From the NCBI GenBank assembly GCA_017552845.1, contig JAFZOE010000311.1, positions 1 to 6,067 of the forward strand: 6,067 nucleotides of DNA, read 5' to 3'. Under the pieces are notes generated by a model. The model made no database searches and was not told where the DNA came from. It saw only the letters and a program-made list of their open reading frames with translations. A program made the translations under genes and the position numbers. Numbering within the stretch: position 1 is the first letter of the stretch; the number at the start of each line of letters is the position of its first letter. Source of the DNA: Clostridia bacterium. GTDB lineage: Bacteria > Bacillota > Clostridia > Oscillospirales > Acutalibacteraceae. Positions 1 through 5,406 of the stretch are shown here, in pieces.

Positions 1-981
1 CCTGCTGCTGCCCGAGCGCGGCGGGTCCATGAATACGACATCCGCGCTCTCGCCCTCATCCGCCATCGCCTCCATGAAGTCTCCTGCGTCGGCGCAGTAA
101 AAGCCGATATTTTTCATATCGTTGCGCTTCGCGTTTGAAATCGCGTCTTTCACCGCGTCCTTGTTGAGCTCAACTCCAATGACCGAGCCCGCGGTTTTTG
201 CGGCGACCATTCCGATAGTGCCGATTCCGCAGTAGGCGTCAATGACCTTTGAATTTTCATCAAGCGCGGCGTATTCCATCGCTTTGTTATAGAGTTTTTC
301 GCATTGAACGGGATTTATCTGATAGAAGGATTTTGGGGAAATCGCGAATTTAAGACTGCAGAGCTCATCCTCGATATATCCCGCGCCGTGAAGGATTTCC
401 TCCCTCTCGCCGAGCACGAGATTGGTATCCTTCGGATTGATATTGAGAACAACCGTCGTTATTTCGGGATGCATTTCAAGCAGGGCGGCGGTGAATTTTT
501 TCTTCATCGGGAATCGCGAATCGGCAGCGACGAGCACGACCATCACTTCTCCGCTCGAGAATCCGCGCTTTACAAGCACATGGCGCAGGAAGCCGGTGCG
601 CTTATCCTCATCATAGACCGTCATCCTGAATTTCGGTAGCATTGCACGGATATCGGTGATGATTTTATCCGCCGTCTCATCCTCGGTCATGCAGGAATCG
701 ACATTGACTATTCTGTGGGTGCCGCTCTGATACACGCCCGAAATTATTTTGCCGCTTCTTGTCCTGCCGAATGCCGCCTGAACCTTGTTGCGGTAATGGA
801 GCGGATTCTCCATGCCGATTATCTTTCGGACTTTACCGTATTTTTTGAGCAGTATTTCACAGCGCGCCTGCTTCCATTTAAGCTGGCGCTCATAGGTCAT
901 ATTCTGCAGCTGACAGCCCCCGCATTTCTTTGCGAGAGGGCAGGCGAGCGGATTTGTTTTCAGGTTTGATTTCTGTGACAT
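1..981 (-). CDS. rlmD: 23S rRNA (uracil-C5)-methyltransferase, RlmD/RlmCD type (3' end outside window)
   Basis: SAM-dependent enzyme that makes 5-methyluridine in 23S rRNA (U1939 in E. coli; Gram-positive relatives can also modify U747). 327 residues are visible and the frame is open to the left edge. Cys14, Cys20 and Cys23 in CPLAKKCGGCQ form the C-x5-C-x2-C part of the family's [4Fe-4S] site; Cys97 in VDSCM is the probable fourth ligand. The methyltransferase part shows FYQINP (219-224, the FxQxN motif), the SAM loop DAYCGIGTIG (248-257), the acidic residue of VIGVE (267-271) and DPPRSG (319-324). The catalytic cysteine (SCNP-like motif) and general-base glutamate should lie beyond the edge. 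The protein begins directly at the cluster region, so it has no N-terminal TRAM domain, as in many short Firmicute homologues. The ATG start has a GGAG site 5 bases upstream and follows the Fe-S membrane protein stop by 21 bases, which suggests co-transcription. Family assignment is firm; which uridine is modified is not decidable here. Confidence 0.93.
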   Translation of the reverse strand, partial: MSQKSNLKTNPLACPLAKKCGGCQLQNMTYERQLKWKQARCEILLKKYGKVRKIIGMENPLHYRNKVQAAFGRTRSGKIISGVYQSGTHRIVNVDSCMTEDETADKIITDIRAMLPKFRMTVYDEDKRTGFLRHVLVKRGFSSGEVMVVLVAADSRFPMKKKFTAALLEMHPEITTVVLNINPKDTNLVLGEREEILHGAGYIEDELCSLKFAISPKSFYQINPVQCEKLYNKAMEYAALDENSKVIDAYCGIGTIGMVAAKTAGSVIGVELNKDAVKDAISNAKRNDMKNIGFYCADAGDFMEAMADEGESADVVFMDPPRSGSSR

Positions 982-1002
982 TTTTTCTCCGTTTATTTAT
1001 TA

Positions 1003-1830
1003 TCAAAGCGCGTCTTTCGGGCAGTTCTTTACGCATTCGAGGCAGAGGATGCATTCCGTGCCGTTTTTTCTTTTGCGCGAGTTATCGGTAACATCGACAT
1101 CCATCGGGCAGACTTTTTTACATCTGCCGCAGTCTATGCATTTTGTCTTATTGCATTTCACTCGGAAAAGCGAGAAATAGCTTGCGGGTTTCAGAAACAC
1201 CGTGACAGGGCAGAAATACTTGCAGAATGCGCGGTTATCTTTGAAGATAAATGCGGCGGCGATTCCGGCGGCATAGTAAATTATATTGCCAATGACAAAT
1301 GCCCGGAACATTATTCTTTCTATATTTCCTGCCTTTGCGAGAAACAGCGCCGCAACAAAAATCAGCGAAAGAGCAAAAACGACATATCTTATCCATCCGA
1401 GTTTTCTGCGCGGACCGGCAGGAACTTTATACGGCAGAAAATCGAGAACCATCGCGGTCCAGCAGGCATAGCCGCACCATCCGCGCCCGAAAATCAGCGG
1501 GCCGAAGATTTTAGCGACTGCGTAGTGAATTGTTGCCGCTTCGAAAACGCCCGTGAAAAGATAATACCAGAAACCTTCAATCTGCATATTCTCGCCTTTG
1601 ATAAAGCCGAGATAAACGAGCATATACAGGCCGACGAGCAGCTGAACCACGCGTCTCGCGTGCTTATATTTCATAATGAAAAGGAAAATGCCGAGCGAGA
1701 TTGAAATACCTATATAGCTGAAATTAAAAAGGTAGAATATATTATCCTTTGCAAGCCACAGCGCGACCGCCACAGCCTCAAATATCAGAAGCATCATGGC
1801 GGGAAGCAGCAGCTTTTTCCCTTGTTTCAT
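1003..1830 (-). CDS. Membrane-bound 4Fe-4S ferredoxin-type protein (NapH/CcoG-like)
   Basis: Polytopic membrane electron-transfer protein of the NapH/YccM/CcoG kind, 275 residues from the chosen start. Hydrophobic segments lie near residues 7-27, 39-53, 61-78, 89-113, 148-166 and 177-196. Two motifs typical of the family follow helices: GRGWCGYACW (115-124) and FCKYFCPV (202-209). The C-terminal soluble part carries two classical [4Fe-4S] motifs, Cys231/234/237/241-Pro and Cys260/263/266/270-Pro, with an extra Cys226 just before. Relatives pass electrons between the quinol pool or flavoproteins and soluble partners, but no partner such as NapG or an FMN-binding protein is visible here, so the physiological role is open. 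An in-frame ATG seven codons upstream (base 1851) gives 282 residues. I prefer base 1830 because it has GGAG with an 8-base spacer, whereas the upstream ATG has GGAGG at 13 bases. It is the first gene of a leftward pair with the rRNA methyltransferase. Confidence 0.88.
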   Translation of the reverse strand: MKQGKKLLLPAMMLLIFEAVAVALWLAKDNIFYLFNFSYIGISISLGIFLFIMKYKHARRVVQLLVGLYMLVYLGFIKGENMQIEGFWYYLFTGVFEAATIHYAVAKIFGPLIFGRGWCGYACWTAMVLDFLPYKVPAGPRRKLGWIRYVVFALSLIFVAALFLAKAGNIERIMFRAFVIGNIIYYAAGIAAAFIFKDNRAFCKYFCPVTVFLKPASYFSLFRVKCNKTKCIDCGRCKKVCPMDVDVTDNSRKRKNGTECILCLECVKNCPKDAL

Positions 1831-1838
1831 TTTACCAT

Positions 1839-1849
1839 CTCCGCCTCCC
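1839..1849 (-). promoter_or_regulatory. Ribosome binding site that decides the start of the Fe-S membrane protein
   Basis: Read on the minus strand this is GGGAGGCGGAG, ending 8 bases before the ATG at 1830. The alternative ATG at 1851 lies immediately upstream of this purine stretch, so the stretch would be coding (Gly-Gly-Gly-Asp) under the longer start. The longer start has its own GGAGG (1865-1869) at a less favourable 13-base spacing. The first seven residues of the longer form are glycine-rich and look like a translated Shine-Dalgarno region. This favours the shorter start but does not prove it. Confidence 0.5.
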
Positions 1850-1927
1850 ATTATACTTTACTTTCCTCCGTTTCGTCAACATAAACAAAAAAATTGCTTT
1901 AAAATCTATACCCGTATTTTTTGTTTT

Positions 1928-1939
1928 TTATTGCAATAA
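1928..1939. promoter_or_regulatory. 12-bp perfect palindrome over the -35 box (possible operator)
   Basis: TTATTGCAATAA is perfectly self-complementary and overlaps the -35 element of the sugar operon promoter, in the gap between divergent transcription units. A dimeric regulator bound here would block that promoter. The surroundings are very AT-rich, so a chance palindrome is possible. No regulator gene is present in the window, and the site does not match the TG-A-CG-T-CA pattern of LacI-family operators. Confidence 0.25.
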
Positions 1940-1958
1940 CTTACACACTCTGTATAAT
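1931..1958 (+). promoter_or_regulatory. Sigma-70-type promoter of the sugar oxidoreductase/isomerase operon
   Basis: TTGCAA (1931-1936, four of six matches to TTGACA) is followed after 16 bases by a perfect TATAAT (1953-1958). T-rich runs just upstream (1917-1929) could act as an UP element. Transcription would start near 1965, leaving a leader of roughly 37 bases before the ATG at 2002. It is the only good -10/-35 pair I found ahead of the plus-strand operon. Confidence 0.55.
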
Positions 1959-1987
1959 TATATATTGGATTATTATAAAATCATCCG

Positions 1988-1993
1988 AAGGAG
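1988..1993 (+). promoter_or_regulatory. Ribosome binding site fixing the oxidoreductase start
   Basis: AAGGAG sits 8 bases before the ATG at 2002. The frame is open further upstream to an ATG at 1921, but that extension would run through the promoter and has no ribosome binding site, so this site sets the true start. Confidence 0.8.
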
Positions 1994-2001
1994 AAATTGT
2001 T

Positions 2002-3093
2002 ATGGAAAAACTTAAGGTCGGCATCATCGGTTGCGGCGGCATCGCAAACGGCAAGCATCTTCCCGCGCTCTCGAGAAACAAAAATGTTGAAGTGGTCGCA
2101 TTCTGCGACATAATCAGGGAAAGAGCCGAGGAGGCGGCAGAGAAGTTCGGCACTGCCGACGCGCGCGTCTATGAGGATTATAAAGAGCTGCTAGCGAATG
2201 AGCCGGATATAGTCGCGGTTCATGTCTGCACTCCGAACCGCTCCCATTCCTTTATTACGATAGATTCGCTCGAGGCCGGCAAGCACGTTCTCTGCGAGAA
2301 GCCGATGGCAAAGACCTATGCCGAGGCAAAGGCAATGTATGAGGCTTCGGTCAGAACGGGTAAAAAGCTCTCAATCGGCTATCAGTCCCGCTGGAGAGGC
2401 GATTCGCAGTATCTCAAGACCTGCTGCGAGAACGGCGACCTCGGCGAGATTTACTATGCGAGAGCCATCGCGCTCAGAAGAAGAGCCGTTCCGACCTGGG
2501 GCGTATTTCTCAATGAGTATGAGCAGGGCGGCGGTCCGCTCATCGATATCGGAACCCACGCTCTCGACCTCACCCTCTGGATGATGGATAACTACAAGCC
2601 CAAAATGTGCGTGGGCGTCAAATATAAGAAGCTCGGCGACGCGAACGGCACCGGCAATATCTGGGGCGACTGGGATCCCGAGAAATACACGGTTGAGGAT
2701 TCCGCTTTCGGATTTGTCATTATGGAAAACGGCGCGACGGTCAGCGTCGAATCAAGCTGGGCGCTGAATATCGCCGATCCGCATGAGGCAATCACTCTCC
2801 TCTGCGGCGACAAGGGCGGAGCCGATATGATCGACGGCCTGAAAATAAACTATATCAAGAATAACAGGCAGGTAATCGAGAAACCCAATCTCGATGCCGG
2901 CGGAGTTGCGTTTTTTGACGGCGACTCAGACAGACCGGAAGACCTTGAAAACCTCGCGTTCTATGATGCGATTATCAACGATCACGAGCTCGCCACAAAG
3001 CCCGAGCAGGCGATGGTTGTCACGAGAATTCTCGAGGGCATCTATAAATCCGCCGAGTCCGGCAAGCCCTACTATTTTAACGAAGAGGAGTAA
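2002..3093 (+). CDS. Gfo/Idh/MocA family NAD(P)-dependent sugar/cyclitol oxidoreductase
   Basis: Cytoplasmic dehydrogenase predicted to oxidise or reduce a hydroxyl of a sugar, sugar derivative or inositol with NAD(P). The 363-residue length is normal for the family. The N-terminal Rossmann fold begins with GIIGCGGIA (7-15), a GxGxxA nucleotide loop, and Asp36 at the end of the second strand fits a preference for NAD. CTPNRSH (76-82) and the family hallmark CEKP (98-101) follow; Lys100 is the expected catalytic lysine. The C-terminal alpha/beta domain carries GGGPLIDIGTHALDL (176-190), where Asp182 and His186 match the conserved catalytic/substrate residues. The start at ATG 2002 is set by AAGGAG and by the fit of the Rossmann fold to the N-terminus. 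It is the first gene of a four-gene operon and lies 6 bases ahead of a TIM-barrel isomerase, a pairing typical of keto-sugar or inositol pathways. The family is certain; the substrate is unknown. Confidence 0.93.
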   Translation: MEKLKVGIIGCGGIANGKHLPALSRNKNVEVVAFCDIIRERAEEAAEKFGTADARVYEDYKELLANEPDIVAVHVCTPNRSHSFITIDSLEAGKHVLCEKPMAKTYAEAKAMYEASVRTGKKLSIGYQSRWRGDSQYLKTCCENGDLGEIYYARAIALRRRAVPTWGVFLNEYEQGGGPLIDIGTHALDLTLWMMDNYKPKMCVGVKYKKLGDANGTGNIWGDWDPEKYTVEDSAFGFVIMENGATVSVESSWALNIADPHEAITLLCGDKGGADMIDGLKINYIKNNRQVIEKPNLDAGGVAFFDGDSDRPEDLENLAFYDAIINDHELATKPEQAMVVTRILEGIYKSAESGKPYYFNEEE

Positions 3094-3099
3094 GAGAAG

Positions 3100-3837
3100 A
3101 TGAAAATTGCCGTTCAGGTATATTCGGTAAGAGACGCGATAAACGACGAAGCCTCGCTTCTTAAAGCGCTGGAAAAAATCAAGGAAATCGGATACGACGG
3201 TGTTGAATTCGCGGGTTATTTCGGAGCGAGCGCGCAGACAATCCGCGCAAAGCTCGATGAACTCGGCCTCGTCTGTGTCGGCGGCCATATAGGTCTCGAC
3301 GATTTTGCCCCCGAAAAGCTCGAGGAGACCATTGAATTCCAGCATACACTCGGCGCGAAGGCAATCGGCGTCGGCGGCGCCCCGCACTCCACTCAGGAGG
3401 AATGCGTGAAGACCGGAAAGGTTCTCGGCAGAGCCCGCGACTACGCCATGGAAAAATACGGGATGACGACCTATTATCATAATCATTCCGAGGAATTCAG
3501 ACCCATGCGCAACAAGCGCCTTCCGATTGACGTAATCGGAAGCTACTGCAACCTCGAAATCGATACATACTGGAGTTTTTACGCGGGAGTTGACAACTAT
3601 AAATTCCTGCTTGCCAATATGGATAATATAGTTCACCTTCATGTCAAGGACGGCGTTGACGGCCATCCGAAAGCGCTCGGCGAAGGCAACTGCGATCTGA
3701 TTTCGGTTGTCCGCGCCGCGAAGGCCATGGAGCTTGAATGGCTGATAGTTGAAAACGATGATCCCGTGCCGAACGGTTTTGACGATATAGCGAGGAGCCT
3801 CACCTTCCTCAAAGCCCTTATCAGATCACAGCAGTAA
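3100..3837 (+). CDS. Sugar phosphate isomerase/epimerase, short form (xylose-isomerase-like TIM barrel)
   Basis: 245-residue cytoplasmic TIM-barrel protein of the AP-endonuclease-2/xylose-isomerase-like superfamily, whose members isomerise, epimerise or dehydrate sugars and cyclitols using a divalent metal. It opens with the typical first strand (AVQVYSVRD, 4-12) and a second strand GYDGVEFAGY (31-40). Active-site elements in order are YYHNHSEEF (125-133, His127, His129 and Glu132), LEIDTYW (152-158, Asp155), HLHVKD (179-184, His181) and IVENDD (216-221, Glu218). Glu132, Asp155, His181 and Glu218 would make a metal site of the usual E/D/H/E kind. GAGGAG (3085-3090), inside the end of the previous gene, lies 9 bases before the ATG, so translation is probably coupled to the oxidoreductase. 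It shares a fold with the next gene but is about 75 residues shorter and clearly different in its active-site loops, so it is not a recent duplicate. The substrate cannot be inferred. Confidence 0.9.
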   Translation: MKIAVQVYSVRDAINDEASLLKALEKIKEIGYDGVEFAGYFGASAQTIRAKLDELGLVCVGGHIGLDDFAPEKLEETIEFQHTLGAKAIGVGGAPHSTQEECVKTGKVLGRARDYAMEKYGMTTYYHNHSEEFRPMRNKRLPIDVIGSYCNLEIDTYWSFYAGVDNYKFLLANMDNIVHLHVKDGVDGHPKALGEGNCDLISVVRAAKAMELEWLIVENDDPVPNGFDDIARSLTFLKALIRSQQ

Positions 3838-3849
3838 AGGAGAAACAAT

Positions 3850-4815
3850 ATGAAACTCGGAGTATTCACTACATTACTTTCAAACGTTCCTTTTGAGGAC
3901 GCTCTCAAATATTTTAAATCCCTCGGTATCGAGATGATAGAAATCGGCTGCGGCGGCTATCCCGGCAACGCACACGCGAATCCGGAGATTCTGCTCAATG
4001 ACGATGCGAAGCTTGCCGAATTCAAAGAGCTTGTTGCAAAATACGGCCTGCAGATAAGCGCCCTCTCCTGCCACGGCAACCCCGTTCATCCGGATAAGGA
4101 AATCGCGGCCGGATTTGACAAGGCAATCAAGGATACGATTCTGCTTGCAGAAAAGCTCGGAATTCATCAGATAAACACCTTCTCGGGCTGCCCCGGCGAC
4201 AGCGAGGGCTCAAAATATCCCAACTGGGTTGTCTGCCCCTGGCCCGATGATTTCACCGAGATTCTTAAATGGCAGTGGGAAGAGAAGCTTATCCCCTACT
4301 GGAAAGAGACGGTCGCATTCGCTAAGGCTCACGGAGTTGATAAAATTGCTCTTGAGCTTCATCCCGGTTTCTGCGTTTACAATACAGATTCGCTCATGAA
4401 ACTGCGCGAGGCCGTCGGCCCCGAAATCGGCGCGAACTTCGACCCGAGCCATCTCATCTGGCAGGGTATGGATCCCGTCGCCTGCATCCGCAAAATGGGG
4501 GACGCCATCTTCCACTTCCACGCGAAGGATACGAGGATGGATAAATACAACACCGCAGTAAACGGCGTGCTCGACACGAAATCCTACGGCGATATTCCGA
4601 AGCGCTCCTGGGTATTCCGCACCGTCGGCTACGGTAACGATTATTCCTACTGGAAGGATATGATTTCCGCTCTGCGCGAAGTCGGTTACGATTACGCTAT
4701 CAGCATTGAGCATGAGGATTCGCTGATGAGCCAGAATGAAGGCCTCACCAAGGCGGTCGGCTTCCTCAAGGATGTGCTGATTACCGAATCCGCGGGCGAA
4801 GCATGGTGGTTCTGA
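3850..4815 (+). CDS. Sugar phosphate isomerase/epimerase, long form (xylose-isomerase-like TIM barrel)
   Basis: 321-residue cytoplasmic TIM-barrel enzyme of the same superfamily as its upstream neighbour, but of the longer subtype with tryptophan-rich insertions. Visible elements are IEIGCGGYPGN (30-40), ALSCHGNPVHPD (71-82), TFSGCPGD (110-117), the aromatic loop WVVCPWPDDF (126-135) with WQWEEK (141-146), ALELHPGF (167-174), NFDPSHLIWQG (196-206), HFHAKD (222-227) and SIEHED (285-290). Glu169, Asp198, His224 and Glu287 form the expected divalent-metal site; His201 is a further candidate active-site residue. The protein ends in an aromatic Trp-Trp-Phe tail. AGGAG (3838-3842) is 7 bases before the ATG and the gap to the upstream gene is 12 bases. 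Proteins of this length and loop pattern often accompany Gfo/Idh/MocA dehydrogenases. The alpha subunits of C-glycoside deglycosidases share this fold, but the small beta subunit they need is not in the window, so I do not assign that activity. Confidence 0.91.
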   Translation: MKLGVFTTLLSNVPFEDALKYFKSLGIEMIEIGCGGYPGNAHANPEILLNDDAKLAEFKELVAKYGLQISALSCHGNPVHPDKEIAAGFDKAIKDTILLAEKLGIHQINTFSGCPGDSEGSKYPNWVVCPWPDDFTEILKWQWEEKLIPYWKETVAFAKAHGVDKIALELHPGFCVYNTDSLMKLREAVGPEIGANFDPSHLIWQGMDPVACIRKMGDAIFHFHAKDTRMDKYNTAVNGVLDTKSYGDIPKRSWVFRTVGYGNDYSYWKDMISALREVGYDYAISIEHEDSLMSQNEGLTKAVGFLKDVLITESAGEAWWF

Positions 4816-4816
4816 T

Positions 4817-5365
4817 ATGAGAAGCAACGACGACGATATAAAAATCTTTCATCCGAAGATAAAAGAGACCCCGGCCTCGGATCTGACGAGCATAGCCGGA
4901 GTCATGGATAAACACAGGGCAAACGGCAACAGCGCCAAGGCAGATATTCTCGGTGAGCGCCTTGCGGATTACAAACCCGAGGATTTATGCCCCGATGATG
5001 TTGCGAAAATCAGCAACAAGGAACTCATGCAGCTTCGTGCGCTTATGGTTTTCGCCGCGCAGATTGCGATGCATAAATATCTGCCCCATAAGATTCTCTC
5101 TGCGCAGGCGGTCAACTCAATGTATGAGAGAATCGAGCAGACCTCGCCCGGCTTTTTCCGCAATATTTCGGACGGTTCCTCCTTCAGCTTCTATTACCTC
5201 GCCGTGAGAAAAAACGAGAATGTCGAGGAGGAAATCGGCAGGGATTACGCAATGCTCTGCGACAGGGACGATAATCAGTATCTCATCGATCTCGGCAAAA
5301 GAGTCTATGAGCAGACCGATGCCAAGGTCCTCTCGCTGATAGAGAATTTCGAGTTTGAAAACTGA
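4817..5365 (+). CDS. Conserved-looking hypothetical protein, last gene of the sugar operon
   Basis: I do not recognise this 182-residue protein. It appears soluble: no signal peptide or membrane segment, a charged N-terminus (Asp-Asp-Asp at 5-7), and mostly helical composition. The most hydrophobic stretch, about residues 70-89, is broken by Arg74, Gln82, His86 and Lys87 and reads as a buried or amphipathic helix. A second segment around 110-130 is rich in Phe, Ser and Tyr (FFRNISDG, SFSFYYL), and the C-terminus is acidic. Cys58 and Cys148 are isolated, so no metal motif is evident. Its ATG lies one base after the upstream stop and has only a weak GGTGG at 4806-4810, so translation probably depends on coupling to the isomerase gene. 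Codon use matches the neighbours and the gene runs right up to the terminator, both supporting a real gene. Its function may or may not relate to sugar metabolism. Confidence 0.8.
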   Translation: MRSNDDDIKIFHPKIKETPASDLTSIAGVMDKHRANGNSAKADILGERLADYKPEDLCPDDVAKISNKELMQLRALMVFAAQIAMHKYLPHKILSAQAVNSMYERIEQTSPGFFRNISDGSSFSFYYLAVRKNENVEEEIGRDYAMLCDRDDNQYLIDLGKRVYEQTDAKVLSLIENFEFEN

Positions 5366-5369
5366 TAAA

Positions 5370-5398
5370 AAAAGGGGCTGTCGCTGACAGTCCCTTTT
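5370..5398. terminator. Bidirectional intrinsic terminator between convergent genes
   Basis: A 13-bp stem (5370-5382 with 5386-5398) closes on a GCT triloop with a single G-T wobble. On the plus strand it follows the hypothetical gene stop by 4 bases and ends in TTTT. On the minus strand it follows the Nudix gene stop by 8 bases and ends in a run of seven T, so it is stronger in that direction. It marks the end of both transcription units. Confidence 0.85.
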
Positions 5399-5406
5399 GA
5401 AAACAA

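Noticed and set aside
304..969. Plus-strand open frames at 304-639 and 715-969
   Set aside because: They lie antisense to the RlmD reading frame, which has unambiguous family motifs throughout. They have no ribosome binding sites or recognisable domains.
1840..1927. Promoter for the leftward Fe-S/RlmD operon in the divergent gap
   Set aside because: On the minus strand I find TATAGA-like and TTGCAA elements, but their spacing (20 bases) is poor. No pair is good enough to report, although a promoter probably exists here.
1921..2001. Upstream extension of the oxidoreductase to an ATG at 1921
   Set aside because: It would translate through the -35/-10 promoter and the ribosome binding site, and it adds a hydrophobic stretch before a Rossmann fold that normally begins at the N-terminus.
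2926..3666. Minus-strand open frame of 246 codons
   Set aside because: It is antisense to the end of the oxidoreductase and most of the short isomerase. The composition reads as a mirror of GC-biased codons, and no family motif is present.
2002..4815. Calling the operon a C-glycoside deglycosidase (dgp-like) system
   Set aside because: The dehydrogenase and an isomerase-fold protein fit, but the small beta subunit typical of that system is not recognisable. The 182-residue neighbour does not look like it.
4210..4827. Minus-strand open frame of 205 codons
   Set aside because: It is antisense to the long isomerase, whose full set of active-site motifs is on the plus strand. The antisense product has no recognisable domain.
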